Notes: generated from the letters alone by a model not told the origin. A DNA stretch of 64,000 bases from an uncultured Saccharospirillaceae bacterium (GCA_947503895.1 CANNFT010000003.1:1-64000), one strand, 5' to 3'; numbered from the stretch's first letter, positions 48,323 to 57,886 are shown. Numbers and translations are program-made.

Positions 48323-48949
48323 TTATTGCGTGCCAAAGATTTTATCACCAGCATCACCCAGACCCGGGATAATGTAGCCATTTTCATTGAGATGGCTATC
48401 AACAGACGCGGTATAAATGTCGACATCAGGATGTGCATCCAATACTTTTTTAATGCCCTCGGGAGCCGCGACTAACACCAATGCGCGAATTTGTTTGCAT
48501 CCGGAGGCTTTTAACATATCAATGGCTGCCAGCATTGACCCACCGGTGGCCAGCATGGGATCTACTACCAGAGCCATCCTGTGCTCAATGTCACTGGCCA
48601 GTTTTTCGAAGTACGTGACTGGCTCGAGTGTTTCTTCATCGCGATACAATCCGACCACACTCACTTTTGCACTGGGCACCAGCTCCAGTACGCCGTCCAA
48701 CATTCCAAGTCCTGCTCTTAAAATAGGAACAACGGTGATTTTTTTGCCTTTAATTCGTTGTGCAGGGGCAGTTCCTGCCCAAGTGTCGACCTCATAATCT
48801 TCGAGTTCTAAATCTGCAGTGGCTTCATATGTGAGTAGGCTGCCGACCTCTGCCGTCAATTGGCGAAAACTGCGGGTGCTGCGATCACTTTCCCGCATCA
48901 ATCCGATCTTGTGTTTGATAAGTGGGTGATTAATCTCTTTCACACTCAT
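48323..48949 (-). CDS. upp: Uracil phosphoribosyltransferase
   Basis: 208 residues with the family start '[38 protein letters not shown]', '[22 protein letters not shown]' and the PRPP-binding motif '[16 protein letters not shown]'. It makes UMP from uracil and PRPP in the cytoplasm. AAGGAG lies eight bases before the ATG. The paired permease gene completes a uracil salvage operon. Confidence 0.97.
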   Translation of the reverse strand: MSVKEINHPLIKHKIGLMRESDRSTRSFRQLTAEVGSLLTYEATADLELEDYEVDTWAGTAPAQRIKGKKITVVPILRAGLGMLDGVLELVPSAKVSVVGLYRDEETLEPVTYFEKLASDIEHRMALVVDPMLATGGSMLAAIDMLKASGCKQIRALVLVAAPEGIKKVLDAHPDVDIYTASVDSHLNENGYIIPGLGDAGDKIFGTQ

Positions 48950-49460
48950 TTGACGACTCCTTAAATGACCACATTAATTACCGCTCAAGTGCTGTAAGGG
49001 CATCTTTATCAAGTCAATTTGATCCTTGTAGCGCTTTTATGAAAGACCACTCGGCCAGGGCTTAATACGACTTTATTGAGATACCCTTCAGCTTTTATAC
49101 CGGCTTATAGCGTTTTGAGATTGTCTTATAACGAAATATTAGTAGTTGTGAAACCCCATTCGTCAAATCAAGCACCTGTACCATCACTTTTCGTGCAAAT
49201 GGATACCAAAATAGACGGTTTGACGTAGCGTTTTAACCTTAAAGAACCAAAACGGCCTTGGCGCGGAAGGAGCGTGCTCTACACTTAACTACTATATAAG
49301 GAAGCATGAAAGAAAATGCATCCGCTAGGTGCGTATCAAGCGAGGCCCTGATTGAACGTTACCGAAACGGAAGAGGCGAGGATTCAATAACCTAATGAGG
49401 TTATTAACCCGTGATGATGATCGAAGTGAACACCATAAACGGAGGTTTTAGTTTGTACCC
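48950..49460. other. Intergenic region between divergent genes
   Basis: No gene. It separates upp (minus) from the solute-binding protein gene (plus). A GGAGG sequence at about 49441 is too far (14 bases) from the ATG at 49461 to be a standard ribosome site. A weak copy of the dispersed element lies at 49041-49065. Confidence 0.4.
49041..49065 (+). repeat. Weak copy of the dispersed intergenic element
   Basis: Shares the core TCGGCCAG-GCTTAA with the copy at 61814 (14 of 15 core positions) but diverges outside. It may be a degenerate member or a chance likeness. Confidence 0.35.
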
Positions 49461-50321
49461 ATGATCTATTTAGGTATGCGCACTGGGGTAAGGATCTTAC
49501 TTGGGATTCTTGTCTTGCTGAAACCGGTTGGTGTTGGTGCCGATTCGTCCGATTTAAGTCATTCCACCAATGAAGCAAACCAGTCGAGCAAGAGCACACA
49601 ATCTGAACTGATTTTTGGTTTTGGTCACTACCCGCCTTATCAGTATGGTGACGGCCAAAAATACAGCGGGTTTGACTTGGACGTCGTCCGAGCCGTCGTG
49701 AAGAAAATGGGATATAAAGCGAAGTTCGAAATGCGCCCTTGGAATCGAGCCTATGCTAAAGGTGTTTCAGGGCAATATACCGGCTTATTCAGCATGTCTG
49801 TAACGGAAGAGAGAAGTCATTTTTTTTACTTTTCTGAACCAATCTCTCGATTTAAATCCGTTTTCGTCAAACGAAAGTCTGACAGCATTGAGTGGGATGA
49901 GATCGTCGATTTAGCACCTTACAAAATTGGATTCTCAGCCGCTTACGGTTACACCGATGAGTTTCTGCAAGCAATAGAATCCGGCCAATTGCCTTGGGTA
50001 TTTGAATTAGCGGGTAGCCACCCTGAATTAAGTCAGCTAGACCGCTTATCCAGAGGTCGTACCGATATATTTATTTGTGACTTATCTGTCTGTATGTATT
50101 TGATAGATAAACATGCTCCGAGGTTTTCAAACTTAGACTTTGTGAGTAAGCCCTTGGAAGACGACGGAACGTTTCACGTAGGTTTTTCCAAAAAATGGCC
50201 AAATGCAGTGGCGTTAACAAAAAGATTCAACGAAGAATTTAGAGCAGTAGTAAAGAGCGGGCTACGAGATAAAATATTAAAGCGGTACAACGTGGTTAAT
50301 GATCTCAAGCTTACACCGTGA
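49461..50321 (+). CDS. Periplasmic solute-binding protein, SBP_bac_3 family
   Basis: 286 residues with a signal peptide (about 1-28), then a bacterial extracellular solute-binding domain 3: 'FGFGHYPPYQYGDGQKYSGFDLDVVRAVVKKMGYKAKFEMRPWNRAY', then 'GLFSMSVTEERSHFFYFSEPI'. These bind amino acids or similar small molecules. No permease or ATPase gene is next to it, so it may feed a transporter elsewhere or act as a sensor. It is followed ~35 bp later by a second SBP gene. Confidence 0.88.
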   Translation: MIYLGMRTGVRILLGILVLLKPVGVGADSSDLSHSTNEANQSSKSTQSELIFGFGHYPPYQYGDGQKYSGFDLDVVRAVVKKMGYKAKFEMRPWNRAYAKGVSGQYTGLFSMSVTEERSHFFYFSEPISRFKSVFVKRKSDSIEWDEIVDLAPYKIGFSAAYGYTDEFLQAIESGQLPWVFELAGSHPELSQLDRLSRGRTDIFICDLSVCMYLIDKHAPRFSNLDFVSKPLEDDGTFHVGFSKKWPNAVALTKRFNEEFRAVVKSGLRDKILKRYNVVNDLKLTP

Positions 50322-50355
50322 GCAATAATCTACGCATAATGGTTATGATCAGGCT

Positions 50356-51294
50356 ATGGGCAAACTATTAAACGTAGCGAGTAAATTCAGTGTGCTGCTT
50401 ATATTGCTTGCGACAGCGCTAGGCTATGCATATGGTGAATCGGATAAGAGAGCATTAACCGCTGAAGCGCGTCAATGGCTAGAAAACTATCCCGCTATTC
50501 GCTTTGCCATTGACAATGATTATCCTCCCTTCGAGTTTTCAGAAGATAAACAAACTCCCTTTGGAATTAGTAAATCCTACCTTGATAATATTCAGCAACA
50601 GCTAAAAGTGAAATTTGAATTCGTGCCAACTAAATCTTGGTTGGAAGCGATCGATAAAATGAAAAAGGGTGAAGTTGATTTATTGCCGGCCGTTGCGTTG
50701 ACAGAGCAAAGAACGGAGTTCATGAGATTTACTAAGCCCTATATTGCATTACCACAAGCCTTGGTGTCATTGGAGCACAAGCCTGAAGTGAACGATTTAG
50801 TTTTAATGACTGGCAAGCCTTTTGCGGTTATTTCGGGCTATTTTTCTGAAGAGCTGATTCGAACAAATTACCCCGATATATTACTGCAACCTTACACTTC
50901 ACCCTTAATGGCCATTAAAGCAGTTAAAAGAGGTCATGTTGAGGGGACTGCGCTTAATTTTGGCGTGGCGTCTTACTTGATACAGCAGCATAAAATTGAT
51001 GGATTAAAACTCGTATCTCTACCTAAATTTAAAGTTCAGGGATTGAGAATGGGCATACATCCGGATCATTACAAGCTCGTACAATACTTTAATTACGCCA
51101 TTAATCAGATGACGGCACACGAACATCAGAGGATTCTCAGTCGTTGGGTGGAGTTGTCTCACTTAAAAGGCGACTTTATTTCAAACCCGCCCAAAAGGGG
51201 CAGCGATTTACTCGATGTAAAAGCCGTTATTATTATAACGATACTCATACTGATTCTCGTGGCTATCCTGCTGCACAAAACCATCCGCTGGTAA
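50356..51294 (+). CDS. SBP_bac_3 domain protein with C-terminal membrane helix
   Basis: 312 residues: signal or anchor (about 1-25), SBP_bac_3 domain (about 40-270; 'IRFAIDNDYPPFEFSEDKQTPFGISKSYLDNI', 'DLLPAVALTEQRTEFMRFTKPY'), and a C-terminal membrane helix 'VIIITILILILVAILL' ending 'HKTIRW'. This is the layout of the sensing part of BvgS/EvgS-type kinases, but the protein stops straight after the helix and no kinase or GGDEF domain follows in any frame. A short signal partner or a truncated sensor are both possible. Confidence 0.85.
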   Translation: MGKLLNVASKFSVLLILLATALGYAYGESDKRALTAEARQWLENYPAIRFAIDNDYPPFEFSEDKQTPFGISKSYLDNIQQQLKVKFEFVPTKSWLEAIDKMKKGEVDLLPAVALTEQRTEFMRFTKPYIALPQALVSLEHKPEVNDLVLMTGKPFAVISGYFSEELIRTNYPDILLQPYTSPLMAIKAVKRGHVEGTALNFGVASYLIQQHKIDGLKLVSLPKFKVQGLRMGIHPDHYKLVQYFNYAINQMTAHEHQRILSRWVELSHLKGDFISNPPKRGSDLLDVKAVIIITILILILVAILLHKTIRW

Positions 51295-51340
51295 TATCCA
51301 TCATACTGACGATAACGGTGATTCTGCATGTGATTATGTG

Positions 51341-51373
51341 CACCTAATCACGACGAAAATTTAGGTGTTTTTT
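51341..51373 (+). terminator. Terminator after the two SBP genes
   Basis: CACCTAA pairs with TTAGGTG across a 13-base loop, then TTTTTT. It ends the two-gene SBP unit. Confidence 0.8.
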
Positions 51374-52316
51374 CGTGAATGCATCGGCGAATTAGCTTTC
51401 ATTACTAGCCTGTTATTCAAAAAGCTTATGAATCTGCCTGTATTTATTCTTGGTGCTACGATCAAAAGCTTCGTGCATGATGGTTTGAAGTGGCCAATAT
51501 TCTAAATAACCAGCTTATCGTTTTTGATTAAACTCGTAAAAAGTCAAATTTACTCACGATTATGACGAAATTCCGATTCACTTCTTGCATGGTTTAATTG
51601 CGCCAATACAGGATTGAGCCTTTTCTGTTGGATTCTAAACACTTGGAAGTCAGTGGTAGCATGCTCTTGAAATGGAGCGTGGAATATAATTTCGCGAAGT
51701 GGATAAAATTGAAATCTAATACGTAATATTTGGATGTCATTCGTTGATTCGTAGATGATGCATTGGGAACGATTCTAAATATGTTTTTTTCGTAGCTCAC
51801 TGAGTGTGAGATTTAATTAGTGCTCAATAGATTGCGAAACTGTAATAATTGAACATCCGTACCCGTTTGATGTTTCATTTTTTATAAAGTTAATGTTTAA
51901 AAAAGACATTTAAATACTATTAAGCTATTTCTTTTATCTATTTACTGTTTGTTTTGGTAATAAGTCGAAAATTGCGCTGACCGAAATTCACAAAGTAATT
52001 AAAAAAATCTATGGTAAAAATATTAGGAATATCCTAATTTATATTCAGTGAAGCTTATTTTTCACACATTTGTTGTGCGCGCCGTGGGGAAGTCATTTCA
52101 AATGGGTTTCGACTATTTTGAAAAGAATGGAACCTTAGTGTCACACCGGATGCTTTTTTGTGAATGGGATTAAACACTGTAATGGGTGGTTAAGAATCTA
52201 AGGTTCTTATGCTTTGTATTTTTAAAGAAGGCCAAGCATGTTGGATGAGTGTGAAGTCAAAAAAATACAAAATGCCTGAATAATAAAAATGATAAAAAAT
52301 TTGGTGGAGACTTATC
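51374..52316. other. AT-rich intergenic region before the lysine genes
   Basis: No convincing gene. It must hold the promoter of the lysine catabolic pair. A 9-bp inverted pair GAACCTTAG (52130) and CTAAGGTTC (52198), 60 bp apart, and the local AAGAATCTAAGGTTCTT are possible regulator sites. GGTGGAG before 52317 is the ribosome site of the next gene. Confidence 0.4.
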
Positions 52317-53414
52317 ATGATTAAAAAAGTCGTAGTGTTAGGTTTAGGTCGTATTGGCGGAACCATTGCTAAAACCTTAAATAACTGTCCGGATTATGAA
52401 GTGATTGGCGCTGATATTAGCCCTCAGGCCGCTCAGTTTTGGTCAAATGAATTCGAAACCCGTGTGATTGAGAAAAATGCATTTGAGCATTTGCTTGAAG
52501 GGCAAGATGCGGTGATCTCAGCGCTGACCTTTAACGAAAACCCTGAGGTGGCTAGAGCGTGCTTGAAGCATGGCTGCTCTTATTTTGACTTAACCGAAGA
52601 TGTTGAATGTACTCGCGCGATTATGGAAATTGCAAAAGATGCACGTCCTGGTCAAGTCTTTATGCCTCAATGTGGGCTAGCGCCTGGGTTTGTCGGCATA
52701 CTGGGTTACAGCTTTCATAAAGAATTCGATCAACTGGACTCTTTAAAAATGCGCGTAGGTGCATTGCCAGAATTCCCATCGAACCAAATGATGTACAACA
52801 TGACTTGGTCCACTGAGGGCTTGGTCAACGAATACGCAAACCCTTGTGAAGCCATTAAAAAAGGCCAGAAAACCATGATTGAGCCTTTAGAAGGCCGCGA
52901 AGTGTTTTCTGTATCGGGTGTTGAGTATGAAGCGTTCAATACGTCTGGCGGATTGGGCAATCTGTGTAACACGCTGGATGGCAAGATTCGCGAACTCACG
53001 TATAAAACGATTCGATATCCTGGCCACAATGAACTCATGCGTTTTTTGTTTAATGATTTGCGTTTAGGTGAGGCTGGAGAACGTCGCAATATGTTGATGA
53101 GCATCTTGGACAGTTCCGTTGCTGTGACACGCCAAGACCTTGTATTAATTTCGAACGTAGCAACGGGTTACATTGACGGTAAGCTAGAGCAACGAAGCCG
53201 TACATTCTGTGTAAAACACACCGCCGACCAAAGCGCGATTCAAATTTCAACGACCTCCGGTGCATTAACCGTCTTGGATCTAATCCTTCAAGGTAAAATT
53301 GAGAGAACAGGGTTTGTTGAACAAGAAGCGGTTGATGTTGAAATGTTTCTTGCTAATCGATTTGCTGAGCCTTATCGTAAATCCGAACTAGGGAGTATTG
53401 CAGATGAACATTAA
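52317..53414 (+). CDS. Saccharopine dehydrogenase-family protein, likely lysine 6-dehydrogenase
   Basis: 365 residues with a Rossmann start 'VVVLGLGRIGGTIAKTLNNC', then 'MPQCGLAPGFVGILGYSF' and 'STEGLVNEYANPCEAI', typical of the lysine 6-dehydrogenase/saccharopine reductase family. These enzymes oxidise the epsilon-amino group of lysine with NAD to give allysine, which closes to piperideine-6-carboxylate. The next gene encodes the matching ALDH7-type dehydrogenase, with an 11-bp overlap, which strongly supports this assignment. GGTGGAG lies eight bases before the ATG. Confidence 0.85.
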   Translation: MIKKVVVLGLGRIGGTIAKTLNNCPDYEVIGADISPQAAQFWSNEFETRVIEKNAFEHLLEGQDAVISALTFNENPEVARACLKHGCSYFDLTEDVECTRAIMEIAKDARPGQVFMPQCGLAPGFVGILGYSFHKEFDQLDSLKMRVGALPEFPSNQMMYNMTWSTEGLVNEYANPCEAIKKGQKTMIEPLEGREVFSVSGVEYEAFNTSGGLGNLCNTLDGKIRELTYKTIRYPGHNELMRFLFNDLRLGEAGERRNMLMSILDSSVAVTRQDLVLISNVATGYIDGKLEQRSRTFCVKHTADQSAIQISTTSGALTVLDLILQGKIERTGFVEQEAVDVEMFLANRFAEPYRKSELGSIADEH

Positions 53415-54942
53415 TTTTAAAGAAGCATTGGGTCGATTTCATAACGATAAAAATCAATTTGCGGCAGCCTATGTTGGCGCAGAAAAATTAACATCGTCGA
53501 ACAGTCAGTCTGTTTTCAGCCCCATTGATAACCACCATTTTGCCACGATTGGAGAAGCAGAGTCTTCTCAGGTAGAGGCTGTCACTAAAGCGACTCAATC
53601 CGCTTTTTCCGAGTGGCGCAGTTGGCCAGCACCCAAAAGAGGTGAAGTGGTTCGACAATTTGGCCAAAAGCTTCGTGATCATAAAGAAGCGTTAGCGCAA
53701 ATCATCACCCTTGAATGTGGAAAGCCGTGGCAAGAAAGTCTAGGTGAAGTTCAAGAGCTAATTGATGTGTGTGATTTCGCTGTTGGGTTGTCTCGCCAGC
53801 TCTATGGTTTAACGATTGCGACCGAGCGACCAGACCATAGAATGATGGAGCAGTGGCATCCGCTTGGTCCTGTATTGATCGTGACAGCATTTAACTTTCC
53901 TATGGCAGTTTGGGGATGGAATGCTACCCTCGCGCTGGTTTGCGGAAACAGCTTAGTGTGGAAACCCTCTGAACAGTGTCCATTGTCAGCATTAGCCTGT
54001 CACAGCATGCTAGTCGACACGTTAGAGGCCTGTCAGGCACCCACCGAATTAAGCAGTGTTATTTTTGGTGGTAAGGCGTTATCTGAGTCGTTGGTTGACC
54101 ACAAAGCCTTCCCTTTGGTGTCTGCAACCGGTTCATGTGAGATGGGTCGAGCTGTGGGTGCACGCGTGGCTGCTCGAATGGGGCGTTCGCTATTAGAGTT
54201 GGGTGGTAATAATGCCATGATTGTCGCGCCTAGCGCTGATCCTGAACTGGCGACCCGAGCCATTGCTTTCTCTGCTCTAGGCACCAGCGGTCAGCGCTGC
54301 ACGTCTTTACGTCGCTTAATTGCGCATGAGTCCGTAGTGGAAGACTTGGTGAATCGTCTATCAAGCATCTACAGCTCCGTGTCCATTGGTAGCCCATTTG
54401 AAGAGAAAAACCTAATGGGGCCTTTAGTGGGTAGTAAATCGGTGAACGCATTTTTGTCAGCCATTGAAGCAGCTAAAGAGCAAGGTGGCACGTTATTGAG
54501 CGGCGGCACAGCATTGACCGACGGGGTGCCAACAGGTGGTCATTACGTTAAGCCAGCGCTCATTCGTATCGATGCCAGTGCTGAAATCGTTAAGCAAGAA
54601 ACCTTTGCGCCCATATTATATGTGCATGCCTATCGTGATTTAGATGAGGCTATTGCGATTCAAAACTCAGTGGATCAAGGGTTGTCATCTGCCATTTTCA
54701 CCACAGATATGCGAGAGGCTGAACGCTTCCTAAGCGAGACCGGATCAGACTGCGGTATCGCAAACGTGAATATCGGAACCTCTGGTGCTGAAATCGGCGG
54801 TGCATTCGGTGGTGAAAAGGATACGGGTGGTGGTCGCGAAAGTGGGTCGGATGCATGGAAGAATTACATGCGTCGAGCCACCAACACCATAAACTATGGG
54901 ACAGACTTACCGTTAGCACAGGGTATTAATTTTAACCTGTAA
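53404..54942 (+). CDS. amaB: Aldehyde dehydrogenase, ALDH7 type (piperideine-6-carboxylate / aminoadipate semialdehyde)
   Basis: 512 residues from the ATG preceded by GGGAG, overlapping the end of the previous gene by 11 bp. Active-site motifs: 'LELGGNNAMIV' (Glu) and 'GTSGQRCTSLRR' (Cys), the form typical of ALDH7/antiquitin. It should oxidise the aldehyde from lysine to 2-aminoadipate. Together the pair forms a short lysine breakdown route. The C-terminal 'GGAFGGEKDTGGGRESGSDAW' is also conserved. A strong terminator follows. Confidence 0.9.
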   Translation: MNINFKEALGRFHNDKNQFAAAYVGAEKLTSSNSQSVFSPIDNHHFATIGEAESSQVEAVTKATQSAFSEWRSWPAPKRGEVVRQFGQKLRDHKEALAQIITLECGKPWQESLGEVQELIDVCDFAVGLSRQLYGLTIATERPDHRMMEQWHPLGPVLIVTAFNFPMAVWGWNATLALVCGNSLVWKPSEQCPLSALACHSMLVDTLEACQAPTELSSVIFGGKALSESLVDHKAFPLVSATGSCEMGRAVGARVAARMGRSLLELGGNNAMIVAPSADPELATRAIAFSALGTSGQRCTSLRRLIAHESVVEDLVNRLSSIYSSVSIGSPFEEKNLMGPLVGSKSVNAFLSAIEAAKEQGGTLLSGGTALTDGVPTGGHYVKPALIRIDASAEIVKQETFAPILYVHAYRDLDEAIAIQNSVDQGLSSAIFTTDMREAERFLSETGSDCGIANVNIGTSGAEIGGAFGGEKDTGGGRESGSDAWKNYMRRATNTINYGTDLPLAQGINFNL

Positions 54943-55012
54943 GGCGTCAACCCACTCAATGAGCCTATTGCCGGATTCATAGTGGTAATGGAGCAATTGG
55001 ATGGGCGAACAG

Positions 55013-55047
55013 AAAACCCTGCTGATGGATGTCAGCAGGGTTTTTTT
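55013..55047 (+). terminator. Terminator of the lysine gene pair
   Basis: A perfect 13-bp stem (AAAACCCTGCTGA-like left arm, TCAGCAGGGTTTT right arm), six-base loop, and a run of seven T. One of the clearest terminators in the window. Confidence 0.95.
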
Positions 55048-55735
55048 ATGGTGATTGTAAAGCGCTATTTTATCCGCAGAAGTGGCATTAACCTCAGCAT
55101 TACTACCCCTCAAAAGAAGTGTTCAATTCCTTCCCGTTTTTAAGGGGTGGTGGTGGAGTATGCTGAAAAAATATTCATACTTTATTATGGGTTTGAGTTA
55201 TTTTAAGGTCAGTGGAATAAGTGATCTATTTTGACATTATGAATGGACAAAAAATCGAGTGCTTTTCTGTGAAATCACGATGAATAAATATGATTAAAAA
55301 CGGGATATTTCCATCTGCTATAGATGCAAAAACTGGAATAAATAAATCTCCAAAAAATTGACGGTGTGGCACTTAACTTCAGTAACTGACAAATATTGTC
55401 GGCGCAGTAGTTTTGTTGATAAGAATATTAGTTTTTATAAATACATTGTTGTGTCTTTTACCGTGAAAAACTGAACGCCTTTTTCGCAATATTTTTAGGG
55501 GTTCAGCACGCAATTCTTGCCAATTGGGACAATAACTTAGCAATATAACGAAATATTTTGTTAAGCGGTTCACATTAACGAAAAGCTCACCGAAATGATC
55601 GTTGTCTGAATTAGTCCAGTGATTAAGCTACTTAAATCAAGGAAAAAGTACACCGGCTGCGGATAAGGAATGTTGTTGTAAACCGGTCCTGTAAAAAAAT
55701 AAAAGTATTAGTTGACTTTTTAGCTGGAGCAATTT
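55048..55735. other. AT-rich intergenic region before the bactofilin gene
   Basis: No convincing gene on either strand. The region should contain the bactofilin promoter. Short minus-strand frames lack ribosome sites. Confidence 0.45.
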
Positions 55736-56386
55736 ATGGCTGACAACATTCTAGATAACAAAAACAATTCTACACCAGAAAACAAACCTTTCATGTCTGG
55801 TATGAAAGACGAAAATAAAGCATCAGATAAAAAATCATTTACCGATAAAATTGAAGAAAAGCTGTCAAAAGATCAATCTGTGATCGGTAAGAATATTAAG
55901 TTCCGTGGGGAGCTAATTGGTACTGAAGATTTACACATTGAAGGTACGGTCGAAGGCACGGTCATCATGGAAGGCCAAAATCTTACAATCGGTTCAGAAG
56001 GTGAGATCAACGCCAATATTCATGCTCAGAACATTGTAATCAACGGTAAGCTGACCGGAGATGTTTTAGCGGATGAATTAATTGAAATAAAACGATCGGC
56101 TATTGTAAAAGGCAATCTGATTGCTCCTCGTATTCAATTGGATGACGGCGGTAAATTCCGTGGTTCAATGGATATGATTGATACAGATCAAGAGAAAAAA
56201 GAGCGTCATACAGAGTTTAAAGAGAAATTGGTACACCCACACCTACCGAAGAGTGCGTCAGCACCGACACCATCCACCTCGTTTGGTCAGTCTTCGGCAA
56301 AACCTAAAGAAGACCCTAAGCCATTCGGTGCTGATAAAAAAGACAATAAGCCTACCGGTAAAGATGATTCCGGAAAAGCAAGCTAA
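55736..56386 (+). CDS. Bactofilin
   Basis: 216 residues with a bactofilin (polymer-forming) domain at about 45-150: 'IGKNIKFRGELIGTEDLHIEGTVEGTVIMEGQNLTIGSEGEINANIHAQNIVINGKLTGDVLADELIEI', a right-handed beta-helix pattern of short hydrophobic steps. Both tails are charged and disordered. Bactofilins self-assemble into filaments that position envelope machinery. GGAG lies six bases before the ATG. A terminator follows, and then the motor-like operon begins about 160 bp later; the link is by position only. Confidence 0.93.
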   Translation: MADNILDNKNNSTPENKPFMSGMKDENKASDKKSFTDKIEEKLSKDQSVIGKNIKFRGELIGTEDLHIEGTVEGTVIMEGQNLTIGSEGEINANIHAQNIVINGKLTGDVLADELIEIKRSAIVKGNLIAPRIQLDDGGKFRGSMDMIDTDQEKKERHTEFKEKLVHPHLPKSASAPTPSTSFGQSSAKPKEDPKPFGADKKDNKPTGKDDSGKAS

Positions 56387-56436
56387 GCCAAGTCGTTAAC
56401 ACGACTCACCCTTAAGAAACATTAGAGGGTGGCATT

Positions 56437-56479
56437 AACACGGAAAGAGCATGTTGATAGTATGCTTTTTTCGTGTTTT
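56437..56479 (+). terminator. Terminator between bactofilin and the motor-like operon
   Basis: A 16-bp stem with two G-T pairs (56437-56452 with 56462-56477) and a nine-base loop, ending in TT. The ATG at 56451 is inside the stem, so it is an unlikely start for the next gene. The short T-run could allow partial read-through. Confidence 0.75.
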
Positions 56480-56642
56480 ACGCGTCTTAAAAACGTTGTC
56501 GTTTGTCAAACTCAAATATTATTCATTGAGCCATTTTGACACTCTGCTTGATTATTCCTTTGGTATAAAGCCATCAAGCTCAGACAAATTCAGTGTTATA
56601 AAAAGGCGCTCTTGGTATGACCAATTAAATGAATTGGAAATC

Positions 56643-57872
56643 ATGACACAGCATCGATCATCCGGTTTGGCAACCATACTAAATGAGTTGGCTGAAGACG
56701 GTTGCACTGTATTGGACCTAGGGCCGATGTCCTCAGGCACTACGGCTGCGTTTTTAAATAAGCGCTGCAAATGCTATGTAGAAGACCTTGTCGATTTATT
56801 AAATGAAGCGCCTGCCGGTACTGAGATCACTCGCTATCAGTTGACGGAACACCTATTGGCGAAACCAGAGGGGCTGAAATTTGACGTCATTCTTTGCTGG
56901 GATGTCTTAAATTTCTTTCGAGGGCAATTAATTGAACATTTAATGGACCTGTTAGAACCCTTTATGAAACGGGGCACCATTATGCATATGATGCGTTATG
57001 TGGGTCCTCGTAAGCCTGTCATGCCTCAAAATTTTCAATTACAACAAGATTTCACATTTGATATTACGAGCAGTACATCATTACAAAGCAGTAAAAATCC
57101 TTGGGAGCCGAATGACGGACTGTCCATGATTCAGCTGTTAAAGCACCTCAAAAAATTTAATTTGCGAAATACCATTATGAATCAATCTGGTATGCAGCAA
57201 GATATGACGGAGCTGCTATTGGAGTATGATGTTGGAACCCAATCCAAGCTGGAGCATCGAGTTAACAAGTCCGATACCGTTACTTACTTTGCAGAAGCTA
57301 ATCAGAAGCAGGTTACGCTACCAGTATTGAATAAAGTACTCACTAAAATGTCTGGGTGTTCTATATTCGATACTGGTCGAAAAATGGGACGAAATGTATC
57401 CGGGCTAAATCAAATATCCAGTCATCTTTATGTCGAAGATGTATTCTCATCTATCTCGTGGCACAGTAAATTAGCGGGCAATAGCGAAATGAGTGTCAGC
57501 GATTATGTATTGAAATTCAATGAAGGGACATACTTTGACGTTGTTCTAACGTGGGATTTATTTAACTATTGCCACCCAGAAAACATTAGGCGTTTGGGTC
57601 ATTTACTGAAAGACAATTTACGGAAGGGATCGCTGTTACATTTTATATTGCTCAATCATATTGAACTCCCTAGTTATCCGCTTTCTTTTAATGTGAGTGC
57701 AGATCTAAATATTTCTTGTACTGGCCATGTCACAGGCAATAACCGGAAAAAATTTGGATCGACTGCACAGCTTCTTAAATTGTTACCTGATTTTAAGTTG
57801 CTTGACCATAGAATGGGCAGTTTTGACTCAGGTGAGGGTTACCATGAATTGCTGCTTAAATTTCAACCCTAG
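56643..57872 (+). CDS. Tandem-duplicated methyltransferase-like (Rossmann) protein
   Basis: 409 residues from an ATG with GGAA just upstream; an earlier ATG (56451) lies inside a terminator. Two similar halves are seen. Half 1 (about 20-200): 'VLDLGPMSSGTTAAFL', 'CYVEDLVDLL', 'FDVILCWDVLNFF', 'MDLLEPFMKRGTIMHMM'. Half 2 (about 230-400): 'IFDTGRKMGRNVSGL', 'LYVEDVFSSI', 'FDVVLTWDLFNYC', 'GHLLKDNLRKGSLLHFI'. Each half keeps a D-x-G...G motif like SAM-dependent enzymes, but the Gly loop is degenerate. It may be an inactive binding protein. It is first in the operon, 14 bp before the ZorA-like gene. Confidence 0.75.
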   Translation: MTQHRSSGLATILNELAEDGCTVLDLGPMSSGTTAAFLNKRCKCYVEDLVDLLNEAPAGTEITRYQLTEHLLAKPEGLKFDVILCWDVLNFFRGQLIEHLMDLLEPFMKRGTIMHMMRYVGPRKPVMPQNFQLQQDFTFDITSSTSLQSSKNPWEPNDGLSMIQLLKHLKKFNLRNTIMNQSGMQQDMTELLLEYDVGTQSKLEHRVNKSDTVTYFAEANQKQVTLPVLNKVLTKMSGCSIFDTGRKMGRNVSGLNQISSHLYVEDVFSSISWHSKLAGNSEMSVSDYVLKFNEGTYFDVVLTWDLFNYCHPENIRRLGHLLKDNLRKGSLLHFILLNHIELPSYPLSFNVSADLNISCTGHVTGNNRKKFGSTAQLLKLLPDFKLLDHRMGSFDSGEGYHELLLKFQP

Positions 57873-57886
57873 GCGACCATAATATT

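Noticed and set aside
51594..51800. 68-codon minus-strand frame in the AT-rich gap
   Set aside because: No ribosome site; length expected by chance in such a gap.
55369..55384. Possible sigma-54 promoter (TGGCAC...)
   Set aside because: The -12 element does not match (TTCA in place of TTGC).
56451..56642. Longer N-terminus of the Rossmann protein
   Set aside because: The ATG lies in the stem of a terminator-like hairpin; a later start is more likely. Kept as uncertain.
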